This document shows positions 1-8,193 of a stretch of 64,000 nt of DNA, piece by piece; position 1 is the first letter of the stretch, and each line of letters opens with the position of its first letter. The notes beneath the pieces were generated by a model. It was not told the DNA's origin. It saw only the letters and a list, made by a program, of their open reading frames with translations, and did not search any database. The DNA comes from an uncultured Faecalibacterium sp. (GTDB lineage: Bacteria; Bacillota; Clostridia; Oscillospirales; Ruminococcaceae), in the NCBI GenBank assembly GCA_900539945.1, contig UQDV01000008.1, forward strand, positions 17,712 through 81,711, in the 5' to 3' direction. The translations under genes and the position numbers were made by a program.

Positions 1-326
1 GCTCCTTCACTCTGAAGCTGGCCGCCGATGCAGACCATCACACCAGCCTGACCTACGATCCCTACACTTCCGAGCTGACGCTGGATCGCAGCCATGCCGG
101 TTCCCGTGCCGATATCGTTCACCGCCGCAGCTGCAAGGTGCGCAGCCAGAACGGTGCGCTCAAGCTCCGCATCCTGCTGGATAAGAACAGCATCGAAGTT
201 TTCGCCAACGATGGCGAGCAGACCATGACCGCATGGATCTACACGCCCCAGTCTGCCGATGGCATCACCTTTGCTGCCGATGGCAAAGCAACAATCACGG
301 CAGAACAGTTTGAGCTGAATCTGTAA
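1..326 (+). CDS. GH32 fructosidase, C-terminal part (partial)
   Basis: The reading frame is open from base 3 to the TAA at 324-326, so about 107 C-terminal residues are present and the start lies outside the window. The sequence around DKNSIEVFANDGEQ is the hallmark of the C-terminal beta-sandwich of glycoside hydrolase family 32 (sucrose-6-phosphate hydrolase, invertase, levanase). The catalytic five-bladed propeller is not in the window, so substrate cannot be told. In the family these enzymes cleave beta-fructosyl linkages in sucrose, raffinose or fructans. A fructose-yielding enzyme fits the nearby raffinose/sucrose operon (2.8-11 kb), but the repeat at 816-1127 separates them, so a shared regulon is only an inference. 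A strong terminator follows. Confidence 0.85.
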   Translation, partial: SFTLKLAADADHHTSLTYDPYTSELTLDRSHAGSRADIVHRRSCKVRSQNGALKLRILLDKNSIEVFANDGEQTMTAWIYTPQSADGITFAADGKATITAEQFELNL

Positions 327-360
327 CCTGATATTCCCTTCATTTCTCCTTCATCAATAC

Positions 361-404
361 AGCCCCGCTTTGGTTTCTTCTTCACCAAAGCGGGGCTGTT
401 GTTG
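361..404. terminator. Bidirectional terminator between convergent genes
   Basis: A perfect 14-bp stem (AGCCCCGCTTTGGT at 361-374 and its complement at 384-397) with a 9-base loop and a T-rich tail. It sits between the GH32 stop and the stop of the minus-strand DUF6061 gene. Confidence 0.8.
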
Positions 405-417
405 CTTCTATGTAAGG

Positions 418-666
418 TTAGTCCTCTAATCTGCCGTGTTCGCAGCCAAGGGAGAGGTAGCGTTCCATCTCGCCACTCAGCACCATCTGTGCATACTCCA
501 AGGGCTTGTTGTAGAGCAGCCAGTCCAGTTCTGCCCGCTGTGCCGGGGTGTTGCCGTACTCGTCCTCAATGGCGGTGCAGTCGATGGCAACGGCAGAGCC
601 GTCCGTAAACCGGGCTTCCACCCGGTTGGTATCCATGTTGTAGCGGCAGGAAAGCAATTTGTTCAT
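418..666 (-). CDS. DUF6061-type small protein, paralog 1
   Basis: An 82-residue soluble protein with no signal peptide or membrane segment. It shares its plan with the protein at 1249-1500: an N-terminal strand around YNMDTNRVEARF, a central AIDCTAIED, then QRAELDWLLYN and a C-terminal segment ending in acidic residues. I recognise this as the DUF6061 family common in Faecalibacterium and relatives; its function is unknown. The start at 664-666 follows AGAGG. It is convergent with the GH32 gene. What it does cannot be read from sequence. The compact size and the presence of several copies beside repeats suggest a cargo or accessory role rather than housekeeping. Confidence 0.75.
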   Translation of the reverse strand: MNKLLSCRYNMDTNRVEARFTDGSAVAIDCTAIEDEYGNTPAQRAELDWLLYNKPLEYAQMVLSGEMERYLSLGCEHGRLED

Positions 667-1028
667 AGGAAACCTCTTTCTATATTAAGGTGGTGGCTGT
701 TCGATTGTCCGAATCCCTGCCATGAATCATAATTGTTGATGTACATTTGATGCGTGGTCTAAACAGGCAAGATTGCAGCTGCCGTTTTGGGCTCGAACCC
801 GGCCGTTTTTCCGGCTTTGTATAAAAACTCAATACCTGTTTTAAGGGGCTGGTTTTGGCTCTGCACATTTTTGCACACTTTTTGCACACCAGAACGGCTG
901 GATAACGGATGCAAGAGGGGATAACAGGTGCAAAGAATGCAGCAGATGCAAAATGTTAATTTACGACAAAATGCTAAAAAGAACGAAACTGCGTAATTCT
1001 GGAAATTGATGATTGTTGCACATCGGTT

Positions 1029-1074
1029 TCTCTTAATCAGTGGGCCCAGGGTTCGAGTCCCTGGAGGTGCACCA
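1029..1074 (+). other. 3' half of tRNA-Lys(CTT), attachment-site-like fragment
   Basis: From the anticodon loop (CTCTTAA, anticodon CTT) the bases fit tRNA geometry exactly: 3' anticodon stem, 5-base variable loop, T-arm CAGGG/TTCGAGT/CCCTG, acceptor strand GAGGTGC, A and CCA. The 5' acceptor strand (expected GCACCTC), D-arm and 5' anticodon stem are absent upstream, so it cannot give a working tRNA. A 3' tRNA half at an element end is the classic footprint left by integrases that use tRNA genes. Confidence 0.8.
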
Positions 1075-1081
1075 CAACAAC

Positions 1082-1125
1082 AAAATCCGAACTTTTTTCC
1101 GATAGGAGAAGGGTTCGGATTTTTT
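1082..1125 (+). terminator. tRNA-Lys terminator (copy 1)
   Basis: AAATCCGAAC pairs with GTTCGGATTT across a short loop and is followed by a T-run. It was copied together with the tRNA fragment. Confidence 0.75.
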
Positions 1126-1248
1126 GTATTCTTCGGAAATGAAAATTCCGGCTCTTCCCTGACGGCTGTGTGTCCAAAACCTTATCAGAAGAATCGTGTA
1201 ACGAAAGTCACAACTGTAAAGGTGCCGTAAGGCAGAAAGGACACGAAC

Positions 1249-1500
1249 ATGAAGTACGATGCAAGAGCTTGCCATTTCAACATGGACACTGGATGCGTGG
1301 AGCTGCTGCTCCGGGATGGGAGAATGATCTCCATTGACTGCACCGGGGTCGAGGATGCGCTGGATGTGACCATGGCGCAGAGGGCGGAGTTAGACTATCT
1401 CATCTACAATGACCCTCTGGGCTATGCGGATTTGATTCTGAACGGTGACCCGGAGGGGTATTTGAAAATTGTGGGCGGGAGCCATGGATCAGAGGATTAA
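1249..1500 (+). CDS. DUF6061-type small protein, paralog 2
   Basis: An 83-residue protein clearly related to the one at 418-666 (shared FNMDTG/YNMDTN, SIDCTG/AIDCTA, QRAELDYL/QRAELDWL). Its last part, NDPLGYADLILNGDPEGYL, is nearly identical to the remnant at 22927-23019. The ATG at 1249 follows AAAGGA by 7 bases. It lies just downstream of the tRNA-Lys fragment and terminator, the same arrangement as the remnant in the second repeat, so gene and repeat seem to have spread as one cassette. No domain of known function, no membrane segment. Function unknown. Confidence 0.75.
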   Translation: MKYDARACHFNMDTGCVELLLRDGRMISIDCTGVEDALDVTMAQRAELDYLIYNDPLGYADLILNGDPEGYLKIVGGSHGSED

Positions 1501-1530
1501 AGGTAAAAAAACAGGGTGCGCCCCTGAATG

Positions 1531-1582
1531 AACAACACCCCATTTGTCCGACAGGATTCGGTCGGACAAATGGGGTGTTGTT
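1531..1582. terminator. Long perfect hairpin between convergent genes
   Basis: A perfect 22-bp stem, arms at 1531-1552 and 1561-1582, loop of about 8 bases. It lies between the DUF6061 stop and the AraC-gene stop. There is no good T-run on either side, so rho-independent termination is likely but not certain. The bases just before it (ACAGGGTGCGCCCC) also occur in the repeat at 11029. Confidence 0.6.
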
Positions 1583-1628
1583 ATATATCGAAAAAACGAA
1601 AGGCGTATAGCGGAGAATGAGACCATTT

Positions 1629-2495
1629 TTATAGTGCAAGATGCTTTGCACGATAGTCCCGCGGGCTGATGCCATATACATTTTTGAACGCACGGGAAAA
1701 GTGAAGCTGATTGGGATAGCTGACCATGGTGCTGATGGTGCTGATTGGTAGGCGGCTTTCAGTCAGCAGCTGTGCCGCCCGTGCCATGCGGTAGTGCAGC
1801 AGGAACCCCTGTGGGCTTTCGCCCATGGTATCTCGGAACACCTTGCTGAAATAGCTGCGGTTCAGTCCGCAGAAGGAGGAGATATCCTCGATGGAAATAT
1901 CTTCGCTGTAATGCTGCTCTATGAAGGACAGAGCCTCTTTCATATAGAAGTCCCGCAGGCGGCGGGGACTTTGTGCCTGATGGGAGGCAGAGGACTGTAC
2001 AAGCTGATCCAGAAACAGAAAGCCGTAGCCGATCTGACGCATGGGGCTGTCCTGACTGTGATTTACCAGGAAGAGCATCTGCTCTTGCAGCAGCTGCCCG
2101 GCTTTGGCGCTTGCAGGCGAGTACACAGGGTTCTGTCCGCTGATGCCTGCAAGGTTCAGGGCTTCGTGGGCACGCAGACCGTCAAACTCGATCCATGTGT
2201 ATTCCCACGGATCCTGTTCATCGGCACGGTAGGTAGTGACCTCACCCGGAGTGATCAGAAAACCATGCCCGCCCTCGATGGCGTATTCCTGTCCGTTTGC
2301 AAGCAGCAACCCTTTGCCGGAGATGACATAGTGGAACAGATAGTGGTTGCGGGCATAGGGACCATAGGAGTGCAGAGGCTCTGTCTGCTCCCAGCCATAT
2401 TGGTATAAGTTGAGATCGACGAATCGCTCATCCTGAAATACATGGAACCTTAATTTTGTTTCCGTTGATACGTTTCTTTTTGTACAATCTTGCAT
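1629..2495 (-). CDS. AraC-family transcriptional regulator
   Basis: A 288-residue regulator. Residues about 20-150 form a cupin-like sugar-sensing domain (GGHGFLITPGE is typical of the arabinose-binding fold). Residues about 185-285 hold the two helix-turn-helix motifs of AraC/XylS, with the family signature running through LPISTISTMV, FSRAFKNVYG and SPRDYR. It is transcribed away from the ABC sugar transporter and glycosidase operon starting at 2794, the usual place for a local activator. By context it should respond to an alpha-galactoside or sucrose-like ligand; that is inference. The start at 2493-2495 has only a modest ribosome site; an internal start near 2465 is possible. Confidence 0.9.
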   Translation of the reverse strand: MQDCTKRNVSTETKLRFHVFQDERFVDLNLYQYGWEQTEPLHSYGPYARNHYLFHYVISGKGLLLANGQEYAIEGGHGFLITPGEVTTYRADEQDPWEYTWIEFDGLRAHEALNLAGISGQNPVYSPASAKAGQLLQEQMLFLVNHSQDSPMRQIGYGFLFLDQLVQSSASHQAQSPRRLRDFYMKEALSFIEQHYSEDISIEDISSFCGLNRSYFSKVFRDTMGESPQGFLLHYRMARAAQLLTESRLPISTISTMVSYPNQLHFSRAFKNVYGISPRDYRAKHLAL

Positions 2496-2523
2496 ACAAG
2501 ATGCCTCCCGTCCGCTTTTTCTT

Positions 2524-2553
2524 ATTATATACCAAAATGCGTGATGACTTCAA
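2524..2553 (-). promoter_or_regulatory. Probable promoter of the AraC gene
   Basis: On the minus strand TTGAAG (2553-2548) and TATAAT (2529-2524) are 18 bases apart, just upstream of the AraC start. Confidence 0.5.
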
Positions 2554-2605
2554 CATAATTTGCAGTATTCCTTCAAATTGAGATATAACAAGTCGCATTT
2601 TTGCA

Positions 2606-2634
2606 TTTACGAAACCACTGGCAGATAGTATAAT
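2606..2634 (+). promoter_or_regulatory. Probable promoter of the raffinose/sucrose operon
   Basis: TTTACG (2606-2611), 17-base spacer, TATAAT (2629-2634), giving a leader of about 150 bases. The weak -35 beside a consensus -10 is typical of an activator-dependent promoter and fits AraC control. The 298 bases between the two divergent genes hold both promoters and presumably the AraC sites. Confidence 0.55.
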
Positions 2635-2793
2635 AATGGCACAACAAGAGAAAAGAAACTGTGCAATGTGATGATGCACAAAATTTTCTCGCTGCTTTTG
2701 TAAGAGCTGACAAAAGCAGGAAAAATCGACCCGGCCGGTGCAACACCATACGAAGATCACACTACGGAATAATGACTTTGGAGGAGAACAAAA

Positions 2794-4071
2794 ATGAAGA
2801 TCTCTCGCAGACAATTCGTAAAGGCAATGGCAGTAATGAGCGCCGCATCCATGCTGGCAGCCTGCGGCGGCAACAGCGGCAGCGGTTCTTCCGGCGGCAA
2901 GAAGGCACTGACCTTCCAGATCTGGGACGTTGCACAGAAGGAAGGCATGGAGGCTATGTGTGCGGCCTACACCCAGCAGCACCCGGAGGTCAGCATTGAG
3001 GTGCAGGTCACCAGCTGGAACGAATACTGGACAAAGCTCGAGGCAGCCGCCACCAGCAACCAGATGCCGGATATTTTCTGGATGCACACCAATGAAATTC
3101 TGAAGTACGCTGACAATGGAATGCTGGCAGATTGCTCCGATATTGTGGAAAAGGACAAGTTCTCGGAGATCTCGCTGTCCAACGCCATGGGCTCCAACGG
3201 TACCCTGTATGCAGTCCCCAAGGACAAGGACACGGTCGGTCTGGTGTATAACAAGGAGATGTTCGATGCTGCCGGTGTTGCTTACCCGGACGAGAACTGG
3301 ACTTGGGACGATCTGGTCAGCGCATCCGAGAAGATCTACGCTGCCACCGGCAAGTACGGCTATATGGCATACGCTGACGACCAGCTTGGCTACTGGAACT
3401 TTGTGTATCAGGCCGGCGGCTACATCCTGAACGAGGACAAGACCAAGGCGGGCTTTACCCAGCCTGCCACCGAAAAGGCAATGAAGTTCTACATCGGTCT
3501 CCAGCAGAACGACTGGTGCCCGGACCAGACCTACTTTGCCGAGACCGCTCCCGGCACTGCCTTCTTCTCCGAGAAGGGCGCAATGTTCCTGGAAGGCGAC
3601 TGGAACATCCTTGCCGAGCTGCAGAACTACCCCGAAATGGTGGGCAAGTGGGATGTGGCTGTTCTGCCCAAGTGCCCCGACCCGGAAAGCGGAGATGGCC
3701 GTGCCACCATCTCCAACGGTCTGTGCTACGCGACTGCTGCCAGCAACAAAAATCTGGATACCGTGAAGGATATCCTGAAGTTCTTCGGCAGCGAGGAGGG
3801 CCAGCGCATTCAGGGCGAAAGTGGTGCGGCCATCCCTGCCTATCAGGGTCTGGAGGATACCTGGGCAGGCTGCTTTGCAGAGTATCCCATCAATATCCAG
3901 TGCTTCATTGAGATGTTTGAGTACAGCATTCAGAGCGTCAACAACGCCTCTCGCCCGGAGTGGAAGAGCAAGGTCAATGATGAGCTACTGAAGATCTACG
4001 CAGGTACCGAGGATATCGAAACCGGCCTGCAGAAGATGCAGGACATCGTGGATCAGGCCAGTGCGGGCTGA
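2794..4071 (+). CDS. Sugar ABC transporter substrate-binding lipoprotein
   Basis: A 425-residue family-1 extracellular solute-binding protein that delivers an oligosaccharide to the two permeases encoded next. The N-terminus has a twin-arginine-like motif SRRQFVK (residues 4-10), a short hydrophobic stretch and a lipobox LAAC with Cys24 as the lipid-modified residue, followed by a Gly/Ser linker. The mature part has the family's features (FQIWDVAQKEGME near the start, then DIFWMHTNEI, KYGYMAYADDQ). Start chosen at 2794 behind GGAGGAG. First gene of the operon downstream of the divergent AraC gene. From the enzymes that follow, raffinose-family sugars are the likely ligand; the binding site itself cannot be read. 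No ATPase gene is adjacent, so a shared MsmK-type ATPase elsewhere is expected. Confidence 0.92.
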   Translation: MKISRRQFVKAMAVMSAASMLAACGGNSGSGSSGGKKALTFQIWDVAQKEGMEAMCAAYTQQHPEVSIEVQVTSWNEYWTKLEAAATSNQMPDIFWMHTNEILKYADNGMLADCSDIVEKDKFSEISLSNAMGSNGTLYAVPKDKDTVGLVYNKEMFDAAGVAYPDENWTWDDLVSASEKIYAATGKYGYMAYADDQLGYWNFVYQAGGYILNEDKTKAGFTQPATEKAMKFYIGLQQNDWCPDQTYFAETAPGTAFFSEKGAMFLEGDWNILAELQNYPEMVGKWDVAVLPKCPDPESGDGRATISNGLCYATAASNKNLDTVKDILKFFGSEEGQRIQGESGAAIPAYQGLEDTWAGCFAEYPINIQCFIEMFEYSIQSVNNASRPEWKSKVNDELLKIYAGTEDIETGLQKMQDIVDQASAG

Positions 4072-4094
4072 AAATGCAGCTTGGGAGGAACCAA

Positions 4095-4979
4095 ATGAAA
4101 AGCACATCAAAACTGGGTCGGGATGGGCGTTTCTGGGGACTTTTGATGATAGCTCCCACCATCCTCGGTCTGATGATTCTGAATATTATCCCGTTCTTCC
4201 AGACCATCTACATGAGTTTTTCCAAGACGAAAGCCTTTGGAGCCTATCAGTTCTGCGGTATGGAAAACTACCTTGAAATGTTCCGCAATGCGGAATTCTG
4301 GAAGGCAAACTGGAACTCCATCTACTTCTGCATCCTCACTGTGCCGGTGGGCGTTTTTCTGGCACTGATCGTGGCAGTGCTGCTGAACGCAAAGATCAAG
4401 GGCAAGACCGCCTTCCGCGCCATCTTCTTCCTGCCCATGGTGGTGGCTCCTGCTGCGGTAGCAATGGTCTGGAAGTGGATCTTCAATGCGGAGTACGGCA
4501 TTCTGAATCAGGTCCTTGGCACGAACATCCGCTGGCTGACTGATCCCAAGATCGTTCTGGTCACCTGTGCTATCGTTTCCATCTGGAGCTCCATCGGCTA
4601 CGATGCCGTGCTGCTGCTGTCCGGCATCCAGAACATTTCCCAGTCCCTGTACGAAGCCGCCGAGCTGGACGGTGCATCCAAGATCCGCCAGTTCTTCAGC
4701 ATTACGCTGCCCATGGTGTCGCCCACCCTGTTTGTGGTGCTCATCATGCGCCTGATGGCTTCCCTGAAGGTCTACGATCTGATCTACATGATGGTGGAGC
4801 AGACGAACCCTGCGCTGACCAGCGCACAGAGCCTGATGTACCTGTTCTACCGCGAGAGCTTTATTGCCGGCAATAAGGGCTACGCATCGGCCATTGTGGT
4901 GTGGACCGTGCTGCTGATCGGTCTGGTCACGCTGGTGCAGTTCATCGGTCAGAAGAAGTGGGTCAATTACGAGGTGTAA
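4095..4979 (+). CDS. Sugar ABC transporter permease 1 (MsmF/MalF type)
   Basis: A 294-residue inner-membrane permease with about six membrane segments. The cytoplasmic coupling loop carries the EAA motif, EAAELDGASKIRQF, beginning at residue about 187, which docks on the transporter's ATPase. Start placed at the ATG at 4095 because GGAGG lies 6 bases upstream; the ATG at 4074, only 2 bases after the previous stop, has no ribosome site. It pairs with the permease at 4983 and the binding protein at 2794. Confidence 0.92.
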   Translation: MKSTSKLGRDGRFWGLLMIAPTILGLMILNIIPFFQTIYMSFSKTKAFGAYQFCGMENYLEMFRNAEFWKANWNSIYFCILTVPVGVFLALIVAVLLNAKIKGKTAFRAIFFLPMVVAPAAVAMVWKWIFNAEYGILNQVLGTNIRWLTDPKIVLVTCAIVSIWSSIGYDAVLLLSGIQNISQSLYEAAELDGASKIRQFFSITLPMVSPTLFVVLIMRLMASLKVYDLIYMMVEQTNPALTSAQSLMYLFYRESFIAGNKGYASAIVVWTVLLIGLVTLVQFIGQKKWVNYEV

Positions 4980-4982
4980 ACT

Positions 4983-5819
4983 ATGAATGCCAGTCTGAAA
5001 ACCAGAAAGAATGTCGTAACGTTCTTTACCTATCTGGTCTTGATCCTCGGCAGCATCAGCATGATCTTCCCCTTTGTATGGATGGTGCTCACCAGCTTCA
5101 AGACGCAGGCGGAGTCTATGGCGATCCCGCCGCAGATCCTGCCCTCCCATTGGAATCTGGACAGCTTTGTCAAGGCATTGCAGAGCCTGCCCTTTACCAA
5201 CCTCTACATCAATACGGGTCTGCTGATCCTGTTCCGTGTGATCTTTGCGGTGGTGTTCAGCTCCATGGCGGGCTATGCCTTTGCCAAGCTGGAATTTCCC
5301 TGCAAAAAGCTGCTGTTCGGTCTGGTGCTGATCCAGATGATGCTGCCGAGCCAAATCTTCATTATCCCGCAGTACCAGATGCTGGCAAAGATGGGAGCTA
5401 CCAACTCCATCTTCGCACTGGTGTTCCCGGGTCTGGTCAGTGCCTTCGGCACCTTCTTTTTGCGGCAGGCGTATCTGGGCATCCCAAACGAGATCGCAGA
5501 GGCAGCGTATCTGGACGGCTGCAACAAGTGGCAGACCTTCGTCAAGGTCATGCTGCCGCTGACCGGCCCCAGCATGGCGGCACTGGCCATCTTTACGGCG
5601 GTGTTCGCTTATGCCGACCTGATGTGGCCGCTGATCTGCAACACCGATCTGAACATGATGACCCTGTCTGCCGGTCTTTCCACCCTGAACGGTCAGTACA
5701 CCACCAACTTCCCGGTGCTGATGGCAGGCAGCCTGCTGGCCATGATCCCCATGGTGATCCTGTACCTGATCTTCCAAAAGCAGTTTATTCAGGGCATTGC
5801 CATGACCGGCGGTAAATAA
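4983..5819 (+). CDS. Sugar ABC transporter permease 2 (MsmG/MalG type)
   Basis: A 278-residue permease starting 3 bases after permease 1. It has a hydrophobic N-terminal segment (residues about 15-37), several further membrane spans and the EAA coupling motif EIAEAAYLDGCNKW around residues 170-183. With permease 1 it forms the heterodimeric channel of a family-1 carbohydrate uptake transporter. A strong terminator-like hairpin follows, yet the glycosidase genes continue in the same direction, so partial read-through or a separate promoter may set their level. Confidence 0.92.
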   Translation: MNASLKTRKNVVTFFTYLVLILGSISMIFPFVWMVLTSFKTQAESMAIPPQILPSHWNLDSFVKALQSLPFTNLYINTGLLILFRVIFAVVFSSMAGYAFAKLEFPCKKLLFGLVLIQMMLPSQIFIIPQYQMLAKMGATNSIFALVFPGLVSAFGTFFLRQAYLGIPNEIAEAAYLDGCNKWQTFVKVMLPLTGPSMAALAIFTAVFAYADLMWPLICNTDLNMMTLSAGLSTLNGQYTTNFPVLMAGSLLAMIPMVILYLIFQKQFIQGIAMTGGK

Positions 5820-5845
5820 GCAATTCACATTTCTCCTTCATCATA

Positions 5846-5898
5846 GCCGACAGGCGGGTAGCCGTTCCAATACGACCGCCTGCCTGTCGGCATTTTTG
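5846..5898 (+). terminator. Terminator or processing hairpin after the transporter genes
   Basis: GCCGACAGGCGG pairs with CCGCCTG-CCTGTCGGC across an 18-base loop, then ATTTTTG. It separates transporter from enzyme genes and could lower downstream expression or stabilise the upstream message. Confidence 0.65.
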
Positions 5899-5928
5899 TT
5901 GGAAATAATTCTTTGAGGTGTTGAACCA

Positions 5929-8187
5929 ATGAGCATTCGATTTGATTCTGACTCCCGCATTTTTGTGTTGGAGACCGCCCATACCAGCTACCACATGAAG
6001 GTGGATGCGCTGGGACATCTTCTGCACCTGTATTATGGTAAAAAAATCGGTGCAGGCGATCTGATGCAGCTGTATCCCCGCACAGACCGGGGATTCTCGC
6101 CGGATTACTACGCTTACCGCACCCACCGGGGCATTTCCCCGGATCTGCTCCCGCAGGAGTATACCGGCTGCAACGTGGGCGATTTCCGTCTGTCCTGCCT
6201 GACGGTGGCCGACAGCCGTGGCGCCTTTGGCGCAGACTTTACCTATGTGAGCCACACGGTGGAGGCGGGCAAATATCAGTTGACCGGTCTGCCCTGTGCC
6301 CACGCAGAGGAAAACGATGCCGAGACCCTGATCGTCCGAATGCAGGACGAGGTCACCGGTCTGACGCTGGAGCTGCTGTACGGCGTGTTTGTGCAGCAGG
6401 ATGTCATCACCCGTGCGGCGCGGCTGACAAACCACGGCGATGCCCCGCTGCGGCTGGACAAGGCGGCATCTGCCTGTCTGGATCTGCCCTTTGGCAGATG
6501 GGATCTGCTGCATTTCCACGGCAGACACGCCATGGAACGGCAGCTGGAGCGGGAAGCTGTGGGCACCAATATCCAGACCATTTCTTCGGTGCGGGGCAGC
6601 TCCAGCCACCACAACAATCCCTTCCTGATCCTCTGCCAGCAGGATGCAACGGAGACCAGCGGTGCCTGCTACGGGGTGATGATGGTCTATTCCGGCAGCT
6701 ACCAGATGGACGTGGAGCGCTCTCAGACCGGGCTTGTCCGGGTAGTGAGCGGCATTCAGGAGGAACGTTTTGCGTGGAACCTGAAGCCGGGCGAGACCTT
6801 TGATACCCCGGAGGTGATCCTTTCCTTTGCGGCAGAGGGCCTGACCCCGCTTTCCCAGCAGTACCACCGCTTTTTGCGGCGCAACATCTGCCGCGGCCCA
6901 TGGAAGGACAAACGCCGCCCGGTGCTGATCAACAACTGGGAGGCCACCTATTTTGATTTCAACACCGAAAAGATCGTAAAGATCGCGGAAAAAGCGGCCT
7001 CTCTCGGCGTGGAGATGATGGTGCTGGACGATGGCTGGTTCGGCACCCGGAATGACGACAATCAGGGTCTGGGCGACTGGACCGTGAACTGCGAAAAACT
7101 GCCCGGCGGACTGGACCCGCTGATTGGGCAAGTCAATGCGCTGGGCATGAAATTCGGCCTGTGGATCGAGCCGGAAATGGTCAACGAGAACTCCCGGCTG
7201 TACCGCACCCACCCGGACTGGGCGCTGACCCTGCCTGGACGCAAGCCCGCCATGGGGCGCAACCAGCTGGTGCTGGATCTTTCCCGCCCGGAGGTGGTGG
7301 ACTATCTGGCAGAGGCGATCGGCAGGTTGCTGCGGGAGCATCACATCGAGTATATCAAGTGGGATATGAACCGCAGCATGAGCGATGTGTACAGCCGTGC
7401 TTTCCCTGCCGAGCAGCAGGGCGAGATCATGCACCGCTATATGCTGGGCGTTTATGCGCTGGCAGAGCGGCTGACGCAGGGCTTCCCGGAGGTGCTGTTC
7501 GAGGGCTGTGCAGGCGGCGGCGGACGCTTTGATGCCGGAATGCTGTGCTACTATCCCCAGATCTGGTGCAGTGATGATACCGATGCCATTGAACGGCTGA
7601 CGATCCAGCACGGCACCTCCTTTGGCTATCCGGTCTGCACCATGGGTGCCCATGTTTCTGCCTGCCCCAACCACCAGACCGGCCGCACCACGCCCATCGA
7701 CACCCGTGCTGTGGTGGCGATGAGCGGCACCTTTGGCTACGAGCTGGATCTGGGCAAACTGAAGCGCGCCGAGTGCACCGCAGTGAAAAACCAGATCAAG
7801 CGGTTCAAACGGCTGAACGACCTGATCCGCACCGGCGATTATTACCGGCTGACCGACCCGGCAGAAAACGCATATTTCACGGCATGGCAGTTTGCCGCAG
7901 AGGACGGCAGCGAGGCACTGCTGAATCTGGTGGTGACCCATCCGCAGGCAAATCCCTTGCCCATCCACCTGTGCTTCCGTGGGCTGGAAGAAGACGCTGT
8001 GTATGAGCTGGATGGCATCGACTATTTCGGCTCTCAGTATGACCGCGACGGCGGCAAAGCCATAGAAGACGGCATTCACAAGGGGATGCGGTTCAGCGGC
8101 AGCACGCTGCTGTATGCAGGGCTTGTCCTGCCGCAGCTGTTTGGCGATTACCCCAGCGTGCAGCTTCATCTTACACGAAAAGGATAA
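5929..8187 (+). CDS. Alpha-galactosidase, GH36
   Basis: A 752-residue enzyme of normal length for bacterial GH36 (AgaN/RafA type). It removes alpha-1,6-linked galactose from raffinose, stachyose or melibiose. No signal peptide, so it acts in the cytoplasm on imported sugar. The N-terminal beta-supersandwich (about 1-330) is followed by the TIM barrel. The nucleophile is Asp479 in YIKWDMNRS, and the acid/base aspartate lies in CSDDTDAIE (residues 547-555). Also seen are the conserved MVLDDGWFG and GLWIEPEMV motifs. Start at 5929 follows a TTGAGGTG ribosome site. Only 6 bases separate it from the next gene, so the two are co-transcribed. Confidence 0.95.
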   Translation: MSIRFDSDSRIFVLETAHTSYHMKVDALGHLLHLYYGKKIGAGDLMQLYPRTDRGFSPDYYAYRTHRGISPDLLPQEYTGCNVGDFRLSCLTVADSRGAFGADFTYVSHTVEAGKYQLTGLPCAHAEENDAETLIVRMQDEVTGLTLELLYGVFVQQDVITRAARLTNHGDAPLRLDKAASACLDLPFGRWDLLHFHGRHAMERQLEREAVGTNIQTISSVRGSSSHHNNPFLILCQQDATETSGACYGVMMVYSGSYQMDVERSQTGLVRVVSGIQEERFAWNLKPGETFDTPEVILSFAAEGLTPLSQQYHRFLRRNICRGPWKDKRRPVLINNWEATYFDFNTEKIVKIAEKAASLGVEMMVLDDGWFGTRNDDNQGLGDWTVNCEKLPGGLDPLIGQVNALGMKFGLWIEPEMVNENSRLYRTHPDWALTLPGRKPAMGRNQLVLDLSRPEVVDYLAEAIGRLLREHHIEYIKWDMNRSMSDVYSRAFPAEQQGEIMHRYMLGVYALAERLTQGFPEVLFEGCAGGGGRFDAGMLCYYPQIWCSDDTDAIERLTIQHGTSFGYPVCTMGAHVSACPNHQTGRTTPIDTRAVVAMSGTFGYELDLGKLKRAECTAVKNQIKRFKRLNDLIRTGDYYRLTDPAENAYFTAWQFAAEDGSEALLNLVVTHPQANPLPIHLCFRGLEEDAVYELDGIDYFGSQYDRDGGKAIEDGIHKGMRFSGSTLLYAGLVLPQLFGDYPSVQLHLTRKG

Positions 8188-8193
8188 AAGGAT

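Larger units (their letters stand above)
816..1127 (+). repeat. Long direct repeat, copy 1 (tRNA-Lys 3'-end cassette)
   Basis: About 310 bp closely matching 22573-22884. In order it holds a shared left part with three tandem TGCACA-type repeats at 862-888 (spaced 10 and 11 bp), the 3' half of tRNA-Lys(CTT), and the terminator of that tRNA. Differences between the copies are scattered point changes and small indels, so this is an old duplication or two insertions of related elements. Apart from these parts I see no gene in 667-1248. Confidence 0.85.

Noticed and set aside
1029..1074. A complete tRNA-Lys gene
   Set aside because: The 5' acceptor strand, D-arm and 5' anticodon strand are absent upstream.
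1033..1275. Minus-strand ORF with a TSRDSNPGPTD-like stretch
   Set aside because: This is the well-known false protein from translating the antisense of a tRNA 3' end; used instead as evidence for the tRNA fragment.
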